Shown: positions 33,660 through 41,982, counted from the first letter of the stretch. The stretch is DNA of 64,000 nt from Streptomyces sp. NRRL F-6676 (GCF_000725625.1 NZ_JOHS01000037.1:1-64000), one strand, 5' to 3'. Translations and numbers: made by a program. Notes: generated by a model from the letters alone, not told the origin.

Positions 33660-34013
33660 GCCCTCACGTCCTTCCGTTCCGGAACGCACCCCGCTCATCC
33701 GCCCCGCGGCCTCGCCCGACCTCGCCACAGGGACCCTGCTCAACGCGACTCGCGACAACCGGGACACGACCCGGACCCGTACAACGCCCGTACAAACCCA
33801 CATACAACATCGGCCCCGGAATCCGTAAGGTGGGGATCATCGGGCGGCGTAGGCCTTCGTAGTTCCCGAGGTGACTCATCCCGGACCCGACGGTTCCGGC
33901 CACGCTCACGGCCCCGTACACCCGCCGTACCAACCCTTCCATCGGCCGTACCGCGCGACCACGTACGGAGATCCGACCTCGCGCGGTCGTCCGCGCCACG
34001 GGACGGTCACTCC
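33660..34013. promoter_or_regulatory. Divergent regulatory region of the WhiJ-type cluster
   Basis: 354 bases without a convincing gene. CCCGTACAA occurs at 33776-33784 and 33787-33795, exactly 11 bases apart, and a related CATACAA follows at 33801-33807. On the minus strand these read TTGTACGGG toward the HTH gene. Same-face direct repeats beside an XRE gene suggest an autoregulatory operator. Confidence 0.5.
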
Positions 34014-34466
34014 GTGAAGCCGACCAACATCAGTGTGGAACCGCCCACTCGCGCCCCGCACCTCACCATCCGCCTCAGCAGCACCGCACGCGGAGCCCGT
34101 CTCGCCCGTCGCCTCGCCGGACAGCAGCTCGCGGCGTGGGAGATCCCGTACGGCTCGGGGACGTCACAGGCCGCCGCCCTCGTCACGGCCGAGCTGGCGG
34201 CCAACGCGATCACCCACGGCAGGACACCCGGCCGGGACTTCCGCCTGACGCTGCTCCTCCTGCCCGCGCACGACGTCGTCCGCGTCGAGGTGACCGACAC
34301 CCGCCCGGGGCGGTTGCCCCGCGACCCCGTGGCCGAACCGGCGGTACCCGACGCCCCGTCCGGACGTGGACTGCTGCTCGTGGCGGCGTACGCCGAACGA
34401 TGGGGGTGCGAGGTCCGGGACGCGTACACGAAAACGGTCTGGGCGGAGGTCGCACTACCCAGGTGA
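34014..34466 (+). CDS. HATPase_c_2 (anti-sigma/serine kinase-like) ATP-binding protein
   Basis: 150 residues from a GTG at 34014. GHKL fold: VTAELAANAITHG (N box) near 64, VEVTDTRPGRLP near 95 and GRGLLLVAAYAERWG near 121. These are the marks of RsbW-like ATP-binding proteins. It is the AbaA-orfA-type member of the WhiJ cluster and is divergent from the HTH and DUF397 genes. A signalling role by partner binding or phosphorylation is inferred. Confidence 0.92.
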   Translation: MKPTNISVEPPTRAPHLTIRLSSTARGARLARRLAGQQLAAWEIPYGSGTSQAAALVTAELAANAITHGRTPGRDFRLTLLLLPAHDVVRVEVTDTRPGRLPRDPVAEPAVPDAPSGRGLLLVAAYAERWGCEVRDAYTKTVWAEVALPR

Positions 34467-34570
34467 CTTTCTCACCGCAGGCTGGGGGGGGGCCGGGGCC
34501 ACTGTGGACACCGCGACACGGGTGCGTGAGGCGAGCAGGTGTCCCGCACGGCGCGGGCCATACTGGGGCC

Positions 34571-34978
34571 ATGCTCGACCCCCTCGGACCGCTGTCACCA
34601 CTCCAGCACCACCTGTTGCGGGAACTGGACCTCTGCGACCTCCCGGCACCAGAAGCCGGACCGGAGTCCTACGCGACCCGGAACCTCGATACGGACGAGG
34701 TCCGGGACGCGCTGCCGACGCTGCTGTGGGCCGGCCTGGTCGAACAGCGGGACGGCGACCGGGGCACGCTTCGTCTCACCGATGCCGGAGTGGCCGCCCT
34801 GCGTACGGCGGAGTGTGACGAGCTGACGGCACGACTGAGCGCGGTGTCGTCCTTCGCCGACACCGTGGCACGCGGTACGGCGCCCCGTGCCGCCGGACAC
34901 GCCCTCGGACTGCTCGCGGAGGGAGTCTGGGACCTGGAGCAGGCCGAGGCACACGTCGCGGCCGGCGAGGGCACGTAG
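34571..34978 (+). CDS. Hypothetical protein, winged-helix-like N-terminal half
   Basis: 135 residues from an ATG at 34571. The first half (LGPLSPLQHHLLRELDL, then EVRDALPTLLWAGLVEQRDG and GTLRLTDAGVAALR) has the length and pattern of a winged helix in which the last segment is the wing. The second half is a helical tail (LLAEGVWDLEQAEAHVAAG). No family is recognised. It is convergent with the restriction-modification gene, 12 bases away. Codon use is like its neighbours. Confidence 0.6.
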   Translation: MLDPLGPLSPLQHHLLRELDLCDLPAPEAGPESYATRNLDTDEVRDALPTLLWAGLVEQRDGDRGTLRLTDAGVAALRTAECDELTARLSAVSSFADTVARGTAPRAAGHALGLLAEGVWDLEQAEAHVAAGEGT

Positions 34979-34990
34979 CCGCGGCCGCGG

Positions 34991-37900
34991 TCACGGTTCC
35001 CCCGCCGGTCGGTCGAAGTCCAGCACGACACGTCGACGGGCACGGTCGGCTCTGGGCTGGGGCGGAAGAACACCTGCCGACGTGAGGTCGGTGACGGTGA
35101 CGACCGGTGAGTTCACGATCCGCGTGGTGAGGGTCTGCTGCGCCGGAGCGAGGTCGACCAGTCGACGCAGCACGGACAACAGCTCGACCAGCTCCGCGGA
35201 CCATTCGCCCGGCCACGTCGTGACGTGGAGGTCGTCCAGTGGGCTGGTCCTCCGACTGGTGGGTGAGGCCTTCCGGTAGCCGAACCACTTCTTCACGATT
35301 CGCATGCCGCCGACCTCGTAGCACCAGACCTCGGGCGGGACCCCTGTGAAAGTGCCCGGCCCCACGTGAAGGGTGCCGCTCTCCTCGTCGTAGGTGAGGG
35401 TGTCGGGCACCGTGGAGCCGACCGGCGTCATGTACCGGACCTGGCGCGGGTCACCCGGAGGGAAGTCGACACCCTCCTGACCGGACACCGGCGTCTCGGG
35501 CGGATCGCCCCACGCGCCATACGTGGCCGCCCACAGGAACGCACGTCCGACCCGGACCGCCTCGCTCCACAGCTCGGGATCGCGCGTGAGCGGCAACCGG
35601 ACACCTGGGGTGAGCAACTCCTCGGCGAACCGCTCGGTGAAGGCGCTGTGCCCGGCGACGGCCACGACGTAGGCGGCGAGGTCGTGCACGGTCACCCCGT
35701 CCAGGCCGAGGGTCGCGGACAGGTACCGAAGTAGGCCGGTGGGCACGTTGGCGCTGCCGTCCGGGTGGAGGACGGGATGCACCCTTCCGCCCCGGCCGTT
35801 GAAGTGGTGCGTGTCCGGGAGCAGCGCCGTCGCCACCAGTGCGGGGCCGCTGTCGATCTCGTGGCTGCTCTGCTGGTTGAGGAACACCTGCCCGGGCTGG
35901 AGCGACTCCCACAGATCGGGCCGGGGGAAGTCGAGCACCCGGTTGTCCGCGATGAGCCATTGCCGGTCGAAGCTGCGCAGGGCGATGCGCGAGAGCGTTG
36001 GGCGAGCGGTCGTCTCCTCGTCGACGGTCCGGTCGGGATGTGGGAAGCCCGGCAGGCACGAGGCCCGAGCGTCGAGCCGGCGGTCCCGCGTCTCCTTGAA
36101 GAGGACGGCTTTGGCCTCCGGATCCTCCTCGCCCACGAGACGGGCCCAGCGACGCTGGAGGACTGATGGATGAGGTGAGGTAACCCAGGATCGGTTGGTC
36201 TTGCAGCCCGGACTGCCCCAGGGGAACAGCGAGTCCAGCGCCGGGTACTCCTCCCAGCCGGACAGCGCCGCTGGAGTGAAGGGCCGTATCCCTTCCGTAT
36301 GTGCGTCCCGCCATCCGTCGTCGTCCAGACCGACCGCACGGAGCTGGGTGAACTTCTCGGCGCGCTTTCCGTACAGGGCCCGGTGGTGGATGCGCGCGGG
36401 GCGGGTGGCGTCGTGGTCCGCGCATCGGAAGAAGACGCAGATGGACAGCGGCTGGGCGACGTGCGGGAAGACGCGGGTGGCCACGTCCGAACGCTGCCCC
36501 TCCGGCGACAGATTGATGACCCACCCCTCGTCGCACGTCCGGCGCAGATAGTCGCGCATGCCCCGCCCCGCGGGGCCGGTGGCGAAGGCGGACGGGGTGA
36601 TGAAGCAGACGACGCCGTGCCGGTCGTCCGGGTGCGCGTCGAAGACCTTCCAGGTGGCCCAGCGCCAGAAGTAGACGTACAGGTTCTTCAGCGCGTGCTC
36701 GTAGCGGCCGTTCCCCGGGTGGCGGAAGTCGTCCAGGGGCGGGCGGCCCTGGCCCTTGACGCGTTTCTCGATCCAGCCGCCGCGGTTCTCCGCCTTGTCG
36801 TCGTAGGGCGGGTTGGAGATGACCACGGTGACGGGGACATTGGCCTTCACGTGGTTGGCGCGGGCACGGGAGACCGACAGGGCCGCGTAGGTGGAGGCGA
36901 GCTGCTCCTCCTGGATGTACGGATCGTCGAGGGTGTCCGTGACGTGGAGGTTGAGTCCGCCGGGGGGAAGCGTGGCGCCGTGCTTCTTGAGCAGGTCGGC
37001 TGCGCGGAGTTCGGCGACCGCGAACGGGCCCATCTGTAATTCGAAACCGTACAGGCGCCCGGCGAGACGGCCGATCGCGTCCCGCGCCATGGCCTGGCCG
37101 GAGCGGGTGGCGGCCTGCCGTGCCACCCGCTCGATGATCGTGTGCAGGTAGGTTCCGGTGCCCATCGCGGGATCGACGATGTGGACGCCGTCGTCGCCGT
37201 AACCGCGGGCCTTGCCCAGACGGGTGCGCAGGACCTCCTCGGTGAGGCGCACCATCTCCTCGACCACCTGGTGCGGGGTGTAGTAGGAGCCGCTGCGCCG
37301 GCGCAGGTCGTCGTCGTAGACGGAGAGGAACGACTCGTAGAGGTGGAGGTACGCGTCCCGGTTGTCTCGCCGGATGGTCACCCAGTCGACGCGTTCGACG
37401 GTGCGGGCGAGGAGGTCCAGGGTCACCTCGAACCGCTCGTTGACGTTGTCGGTGAGGAGCTGGAGGGCCTTGCCCATCAGGGCGTGACCGGCGTGGAGAC
37501 GCCGACCGATCTCGTGGAAGCTCGTGCCGGTGACCGGGATGCCCTCCGTGCGTGCGAGGAGCAGGGCGAAGGTGACGGTCTGGGCGTAGCCGTCGGCGAA
37601 GGTCGCGTCGTCGGCGGTGGGGAAGAGCAGACGGCGCCAGTCGCTCCGCAGACCCGTGAAGGGGCGCTCGACGGTGGGGTCGTCGGCGTCCGTCCCGCTC
37701 TCCGCGCGCAGTTGCTCCCGCACGGCCTCGCGCAGGAGGCGGCAGAGTGGGGCGACGTGCTGGACGAGGACCGATACTCGGCGGACGGTCGGCGGATCCC
37801 AGAAGAGGACTCTTCGTATGAGGGCGTCGAAGGCGGCCGGATCCGAGGCGCCGAGTTTCACTCCGGCGCTCTTCAACGACCCGGACAGGACGACCTCCTC

Positions 37901-38296
37901 GCCGACCTGCGTGCCGTACTGGAAGACACGCCAGTGGGTGCCGTTGGTGTAGAGCAGGTTCGGCAGGTCGCGCAGGCGCTGCCACTGCCGTCGGTCGTGA
38001 CCGGTGAAGGTGTCGGGGTCGATGCTCTTGCCGGGCCGCTTCACCTCGATGTAGCCGGTGATCTGCGCGTTGACGCGTACGGCGTAGTCGGGACGGACGC
38101 CGAGGTGCGGTATGCGGGTCTCCGGATGCCAGCCGATCTCGCGCAGGGCGTGGTGCTTCCCCAGAGCGTGGAACAATTGCTCCAGCGGGCCCCGGATCGC
38201 AGCCTCACGGTCACCCGGCCCCGCCAGACTGCGTTTGCACTGCGCGCCGAACTCCGAGACGGCGTCCTGTAACCACTGAAGGCGTACGTCAGCCAT
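34991..38296 (-). CDS. Fused nuclease-N6-adenine methyltransferase-specificity protein (type IIG/ISP-like)
   Basis: 1101 residues. The N-terminal domain (about 1-180) has a PD-(D/E)xK pattern: RPDYAVRV then GYIEVKRPGK (near 70-90). A helical region leads to the methyltransferase domain: motif I IVDPAMGTGTYL (near 372), GFELQMGPFAVAELRAADLL, and catalytic NPPY (near 497). The C-terminal 500 residues resemble the target-recognition half of type ISP enzymes. No helicase motifs lie between nuclease and methylase, so this looks like a type IIG/L-like single-chain restriction-modification enzyme rather than full ISP. Two leucines are TTA (codon 9, 38270-38272; codon 420, 37037-37039), which in Streptomyces makes translation depend on the bldA tRNA. 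Confidence 0.87.
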   Translation of the reverse strand: MADVRLQWLQDAVSEFGAQCKRSLAGPGDREAAIRGPLEQLFHALGKHHALREIGWHPETRIPHLGVRPDYAVRVNAQITGYIEVKRPGKSIDPDTFTGHDRRQWQRLRDLPNLLYTNGTHWRVFQYGTQVGEEVVLSGSLKSAGVKLGASDPAAFDALIRRVLFWDPPTVRRVSVLVQHVAPLCRLLREAVREQLRAESGTDADDPTVERPFTGLRSDWRRLLFPTADDATFADGYAQTVTFALLLARTEGIPVTGTSFHEIGRRLHAGHALMGKALQLLTDNVNERFEVTLDLLARTVERVDWVTIRRDNRDAYLHLYESFLSVYDDDLRRRSGSYYTPHQVVEEMVRLTEEVLRTRLGKARGYGDDGVHIVDPAMGTGTYLHTIIERVARQAATRSGQAMARDAIGRLAGRLYGFELQMGPFAVAELRAADLLKKHGATLPPGGLNLHVTDTLDDPYIQEEQLASTYAALSVSRARANHVKANVPVTVVISNPPYDDKAENRGGWIEKRVKGQGRPPLDDFRHPGNGRYEHALKNLYVYFWRWATWKVFDAHPDDRHGVVCFITPSAFATGPAGRGMRDYLRRTCDEGWVINLSPEGQRSDVATRVFPHVAQPLSICVFFRCADHDATRPARIHHRALYGKRAEKFTQLRAVGLDDDGWRDAHTEGIRPFTPAALSGWEEYPALDSLFPWGSPGCKTNRSWVTSPHPSVLQRRWARLVGEEDPEAKAVLFKETRDRRLDARASCLPGFPHPDRTVDEETTARPTLSRIALRSFDRQWLIADNRVLDFPRPDLWESLQPGQVFLNQQSSHEIDSGPALVATALLPDTHHFNGRGGRVHPVLHPDGSANVPTGLLRYLSATLGLDGVTVHDLAAYVVAVAGHSAFTERFAEELLTPGVRLPLTRDPELWSEAVRVGRAFLWAATYGAWGDPPETPVSGQEGVDFPPGDPRQVRYMTPVGSTVPDTLTYDEESGTLHVGPGTFTGVPPEVWCYEVGGMRIVKKWFGYRKASPTSRRTSPLDDLHVTTWPGEWSAELVELLSVLRRLVDLAPAQQTLTTRIVNSPVVTVTDLTSAGVLPPQPRADRARRRVVLDFDRPAGEP

Positions 38297-38506
38297 GGTC
38301 CCCCCAGACCTCGGGCCCCGGATGTGACACGGAGCCGACCCCTCCTGATGCGAAGTATGCGGCAGAGTCTGTCGAAATGGCAGGCTGCGTGCGCGGGGAG
38401 GATGTAGCCGGTTCGGGTGTCTGGGCGGAGGTGCGACTCCGTATGTGACGCCCGCCCTCGTCCGGTGCGGGCGCGGCGCGCACCCGTGCGGACGGTCGGA
38501 ACGGGG

Positions 38507-38713
38507 TCAGGAAACGGCGGCCGCCGTCCTGGGCGCGGTGGTCAGCCGGAGTCCGACCTCGACGAGGGTCCAGCCGAGGCGGACACGCAGGTTGCGGGGC
38601 TGCCGCGCCGCTGCGACGCGGCGGTACGCCTCGGCTTCGGCGCGGAGTTCGGCGGCGTGGACGTGGTGCAGGGCGAGGTACGTCTCGGGATCCATCGGGT
38701 CGTGGCCTCTCAT
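38507..38713 (-). CDS. Small hypothetical protein coupled to ArsR gene
   Basis: 68 residues, starting in the ATGA overlap with the ArsR stop codon (an internal ATG at 38695 is also possible). It is helical and Ala/Arg-rich: YLALHHVHAAELRAEAEAYRRVAA then an LGWTLVEVGLRLT segment that could sit at the membrane surface. Overlap with ArsR argues that it is real and co-regulated. Function unknown. The 38297-38506 gap beyond it shows nothing. Confidence 0.65.
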   Translation of the reverse strand: MRGHDPMDPETYLALHHVHAAELRAEAEAYRRVAAARQPRNLRVRLGWTLVEVGLRLTTAPRTAAAVS

Positions 38714-39294
38714 TCCGTGGTGAGGGGGAACGCGTGGGTGTGGACGCGTACGTGGGCGGCGTCGGGGGCGTCCTCGCCGGTGGCCCGGTCGCGGTAGGTG
38801 TCGATGAGCGCGTGCATCTTCTCGACGAGTTCACGGGTAAGTTCGGGCGTCAGCCGCAGCGTCGCGCTGCTCATGTCCCACGTGCGGTTCCACTCCTCCG
38901 GCCACGTCTGACGGTTGCCCAGCCAGGTGGACAGGTCGCGGGTCTGGGTGGTGGCCACCTCGTGGAGGTACATGTCGGCGGCGCCGCGCACGTCCGGGTT
39001 GGTGTCCGTGAGGAGGGCGTCGTCGAAGTGCAGGCCCTTGTGCACCGCCTTCCACCACCGCTCCCGCCCCTTGCCCCGCTCGGGGGCTTCCTCGATGAAG
39101 CCGTGGGCCGCGAGCTGCCGCAGGTGGTAGCTGGTGGCACCGCTCGACTCGCCCAGTTTCTGGGCGAGTCGGGAGGCGGTGGCCGGACCTTCGAAGCGCA
39201 GCGCGTCGAGGAGTCGCATGCGCAGGGGGTGGGCGAGCCCGCGCAGGGAGCGGGCGTCGAGATTGCGGACCTGCGAAGGCTGGGGCTCGGGCAT
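38710..39294 (-). CDS. ArsR-family winged-helix regulator
   Basis: 194 residues from an ATG at 39294. HTH at about 10-85: DARSLRGLAHPLRMRLLDAL, ATASRLAQKLGESSGATSYHLRQL, AAHGFIEEA with the wing RGKGRERWWKAV. No ArsR/SmtB metal-site cysteine motif (ELCVC) is present, so it is a non-metal ArsR type. The longer C-terminus (about 100-190) is helical. A strong TGCAAAG/CTTTGCA operator lies just upstream. It is coupled to the 68-residue gene. Confidence 0.9.
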   Translation of the reverse strand: MPEPQPSQVRNLDARSLRGLAHPLRMRLLDALRFEGPATASRLAQKLGESSGATSYHLRQLAAHGFIEEAPERGKGRERWWKAVHKGLHFDDALLTDTNPDVRGAADMYLHEVATTQTRDLSTWLGNRQTWPEEWNRTWDMSSATLRLTPELTRELVEKMHALIDTYRDRATGEDAPDAAHVRVHTHAFPLTTE

Positions 39295-39311
39295 GTGGAC
39301 AAAGATAGCTA

Positions 39312-39343
39312 TGCAAAGCAGTCTTTGCAACGGACTCTTTGCA
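39312..39343. promoter_or_regulatory. ArsR operator with three half-sites
   Basis: TGCAAAG (39312-39318) and CTTTGCA (39323-39329) form a perfect 7-4-7 inverted repeat. A third CTTTGCA lies at 39337-39343, 14 bases from the second. They begin 18 bases upstream of the ArsR ATG, covering its probable promoter, and are A/T-rich against the background. Autoregulation is the straightforward reading. Confidence 0.75.
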
Positions 39344-39359
39344 AGTCGTCGCCCGTTGC

Positions 39360-39402
39360 CCGCAGCGAGTACGTCCCTATGTCCGCAGCGAGTACGTCCC
39401 TA
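39360..39402. repeat. 23-bp tandem duplication at the 3' end of the MerR-clamp gene
   Basis: CCGCAGCGAGTACGTCCCTA occurs at 39360-39379 and 39383-39402, a period of 23. The second copy contains the MerR-clamp stop codon (minus strand TAG at 39402-39400). The extra copy therefore lies wholly outside the gene. Confidence 0.9.
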
Positions 39403-40485
39403 GTCCTCCAACCGGACCGGCATCAGCAGCGAGAACGTGTGCTCGTCGTCGGGCCGGCGGATCGCCAGGGGAGCGGTCGGGGGGCCGAGTTCCAGGACGA
39501 GCCGGTCCCGGGCTCCGGCGGTGAGCGCGTCGAGCAGGAACGCGCGGTTGACGGCGACGTTGCCCTGGTCGTCGTCGCCGTCCTCGCAGAGGGTCACCCT
39601 GCCGTCGTCCGTCATCCTGAGCACGCTGAGGTCGCAGGCCGGGCCGTCCTGCTCGCGCGCCTCGCCCGCGCGGACGGGGCCGGTCTCCAGGGCCTCCCGC
39701 AGGGCCGCCACCTCGACGAGGGCGCGGCGCCCGGCCGGCGGGTGGACGAGGCGGCGGTAGTCGGGGAAGTCGTGGTCGAGGCACTGGCCGGCCGTGCGGC
39801 GGTCACCGGCTTCCAGCGTCACGCGGCCGCCGTCCACGGCGAGCCGCACCGGGCCCTCGTCGCTCAGCAGCGCCCGCATCGCGTCGACGAGGGGGACGGG
39901 CACGACGACCTGCACGCGGTCCGTGGTGTGCCCCGTGGCGTGTGCCCGCGCGACGGCCATCCGGTAGCGGTCGGTGGCCACGACATGGAGCCCGTCGTCC
40001 TCCACGTCGAAGAGGACACCACCGAGCATCGGCAGCTCGGGGTCCGAACCGACCGCGAAGCGGACGGCGTCCAGCGCGGCGTCCAGTTCGGGCGCGGAGA
40101 CGGTCAGGCGGGTGGCGGCGGTGGTACGGGGCGAGGGCATGGGGTTCTCCCTTTGGTCGAGCACTGCGTGGAGCGTGGAGAACTCGCTGCGGGCCGTGGA
40201 CAGCCCCCGTTCGAGACGGCGCAGGTGCGCCTGGAGGAGCCCGCGCACCAGGTCCGTGTCCGCGCCGGACCAGCCGGCCAGCACCAGCCGGATGTCCGCC
40301 AGCGGCATGCCAGCCCGGCGCAACCGGGCCAGCAGCCGGGCCTCGTCCAGCTGCCCGGGGTCGTACCAGCGGTAGCCGCTGACCGGGTCCACCCAGGTGG
40401 GGACCAGCACACCGGTGCGGTCGTAGAACCGCAGGGCGCTCACGCTCAGCCCGCTCTCCCGGGCCATCTCCCCAATGCTGCGCAT
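39400..40485 (-). CDS. MerR-type HTH fused to DNA polymerase III beta (sliding-clamp)-like domains
   Basis: 361 residues. Residues 1-75 are a MerR DNA-binding head: MRSIGEMARESGLSVSALRF, YDRTGVLVP, GYRWYDPGQLDEARLLARLR. After a helical linker, about 120-361 match domains 2 and 3 of DnaN: LPMLGGVLFDVEDDGLHVVA then TDRYRMAVARA, HDFPDYRRLV, NRAFLLDALTA, and PLAIRRPDD with a terminal LLMPVRLED, close to the clamp C-terminal MPMRL. Clamp domain 1 is missing, replaced by the MerR part. True DnaN is elsewhere. The clamp portion probably serves as ligand-binding or dimer ring. GGAG precedes the ATG at 40485. Confidence 0.9.
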   Translation of the reverse strand: MRSIGEMARESGLSVSALRFYDRTGVLVPTWVDPVSGYRWYDPGQLDEARLLARLRRAGMPLADIRLVLAGWSGADTDLVRGLLQAHLRRLERGLSTARSEFSTLHAVLDQRENPMPSPRTTAATRLTVSAPELDAALDAVRFAVGSDPELPMLGGVLFDVEDDGLHVVATDRYRMAVARAHATGHTTDRVQVVVPVPLVDAMRALLSDEGPVRLAVDGGRVTLEAGDRRTAGQCLDHDFPDYRRLVHPPAGRRALVEVAALREALETGPVRAGEAREQDGPACDLSVLRMTDDGRVTLCEDGDDDQGNVAVNRAFLLDALTAGARDRLVLELGPPTAPLAIRRPDDEHTFSLLMPVRLED

Positions 40486-40572
40486 CTCGCTCTCCACACC
40501 CGGAACCCTGGGCCCTCGACAAGGTCGAGGGTCAACCCCGGTGACCACCGGCCGCCCGAGTGAGGTGTCGCC

Positions 40573-41808
40573 TCACTCCGCTCCCGCGTAATCCGGCAGC
40601 ACCAGCGCCGAATGTGTCTCCCGCCGCTCCGCCGCCCGCTGGGCGGTCCGGGCCGCTTGGGGGTCGCGGATCAGGGCGTTCCGGGCCTCCAGTGCCTCCC
40701 GTGTCGACGGGGTGATGACCGTGCCGCCGCCGGTGGCCAGTGCCTGGTTGCGCTCGGCGAAGGGGCGCAGCCGGCGCTCGTACGCGGCGAAGGCCTCGGC
40801 GTGGTCCGCGTGCGTGGCCAGTTCGCCGGCCAGGATGTACGCGCCGACGAGCGAGACGCTCGAGCCCTGCCCCGAGATGAACGACGTGGCGTGCGCCGCG
40901 TCGCCCGCCAGGGCGACCCGGCCGTGGGACCAGGTCGGCATGTGGATCTGGCTCACGATGTCGAAGAAGAGGTCGTCGGCCTCCCGCATAGCCTTCACCA
41001 GACGCGGCACGTGCCACGCCTGCTCCGGGAAGCACGACGTGACCAGGTCGCGCTGGGCACGCGGGTCGCGGAACGCCTCGAAGGGCGGCGTGTCGCGGAG
41101 GAAGGTGAGGAAGCCGTGCACGGGGTCGTTGGGCTCGTAGGAGTAGACGACGGCGGCCCGTCCCGGTTCGTTCCAGACGGCGGCCTCGTGCGAGAGGCCG
41201 AACTCGTTGGGCAGGGTGAAGCCCGCGAAGACGTGTCCGAGGTAGCGGTGGAACGGCTCCTCGGGGCCGAAGACCAGCCGGCGCGTGTTCGAGTGCAGTC
41301 CGTCCGCGCCGATCACCAGGTCGAACGTGCGGTACGTGCCGCTGTCGAAGACGACGTGCACGGCGTCCCCGTCGTCGTCCAGCGTGGCGATCGAGTCGTT
41401 GAAGAGGAACTCGACGCGGTCCCGCAGTGGCGTGTAGAGAGCGTCGGCCAGGTCGCCGCGCCGGACCTCGAGGTCCAGGCCGGCCTCTCCGCCGGTCATC
41501 TGTTCGGGCTGGATCGAGCCGACCGTCTCGCCGGACGTGTCGACGAACGTGATCCGCCGGGTGTCGACGTGCACCTCGCTCAGCCTCGGCAGCAGACCCA
41601 TGCGGTCCACGACCGCCCGGGCCGTGCCGCGTATGTCGATCGGGTACCCGCCGCCACGCACGGCGGCGGCCTTCTCGACGACGGTTACCTCGAAGCCGTA
41701 CCGGTCGAGCCAGTACGCGAGCGTGGGACCGGCGATGCTCGCCCCGGAGATCAGGACCCGGCGGGCGGTGGGCGTGGGATGCGTGTGCGTCATGGGGGTG
41801 GCAGTCAT
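40573..41808 (-). CDS. FAD-dependent monooxygenase (aromatic hydroxylase class A)
   Basis: 411 residues. FAD loop VLISGASIAGPTLAYWLDRYG (a GASIAG variant of GxGxxG), RRGDLADALYTPL, the DG motif VIGADGLHSNTRR (near 165), and the ribityl-binding GRVALAGDAAHATSF (near 290). Related enzymes hydroxylate phenols, tetracyclines or polyketides, which could mean resistance or catabolism. The gene is divergent from MarR with operators between them. ATG at 41808 with AAAGGTG; a second ATG at 41793 is possible. Confidence 0.9.
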   Translation of the reverse strand: MTATPMTHTHPTPTARRVLISGASIAGPTLAYWLDRYGFEVTVVEKAAAVRGGGYPIDIRGTARAVVDRMGLLPRLSEVHVDTRRITFVDTSGETVGSIQPEQMTGGEAGLDLEVRRGDLADALYTPLRDRVEFLFNDSIATLDDDGDAVHVVFDSGTYRTFDLVIGADGLHSNTRRLVFGPEEPFHRYLGHVFAGFTLPNEFGLSHEAAVWNEPGRAAVVYSYEPNDPVHGFLTFLRDTPPFEAFRDPRAQRDLVTSCFPEQAWHVPRLVKAMREADDLFFDIVSQIHMPTWSHGRVALAGDAAHATSFISGQGSSVSLVGAYILAGELATHADHAEAFAAYERRLRPFAERNQALATGGGTVITPSTREALEARNALIRDPQAARTAQRAAERRETHSALVLPDYAGAE

Positions 41809-41882
41809 GGTGGCACCTTTCCGCCGGGGCGGGCCCGGCCTGGAGAACGGCACGCGGCAGCCCACGGAGGCGCCAGGATGCG

Positions 41883-41967
41883 TACCTTAGGTATCCTTTA
41901 TGGAGTCATACGGCGCCCTTGGCGCCGTGACTCCGCTCCCCACGATATAGATACCTAACTCAGGTAT
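41883..41967. promoter_or_regulatory. Paired operators flanking a strong hairpin, MarR/monooxygenase region
   Basis: TACCT-T-AGGTA (41883-41893) and ATACCT-AACTC-AGGTAT (41951-41967) share the same half-sites and lie near the monooxygenase and MarR starts respectively. Between them GGAGTCA-TA-CGGCGCC (41902-41917) pairs with GGCGCCG-TGACTCC (41921-41934): 14 pairs, a TA bulge and a CTT loop. The half-sites suggest MarR control of both genes; the hairpin might block read-through between divergent transcripts. Confidence 0.7.
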
Positions 41968-41982
41968 GCAAATGGAGGTGCC

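Noticed and set aside
34991..38296. BREX, DISARM or full type ISP defence island
   Set aside because: No helicase, phosphatase (PglZ), BrxL or partner genes flank the methyltransferase, and no ATPase motifs lie inside it. Only a stand-alone restriction-modification enzyme is supported.
39400..40485. Annotation as the replicative DnaN clamp
   Set aside because: Clamp domain 1 is absent and a MerR helix-turn-helix occupies the N-terminus; no dnaA or recF neighbours are seen.
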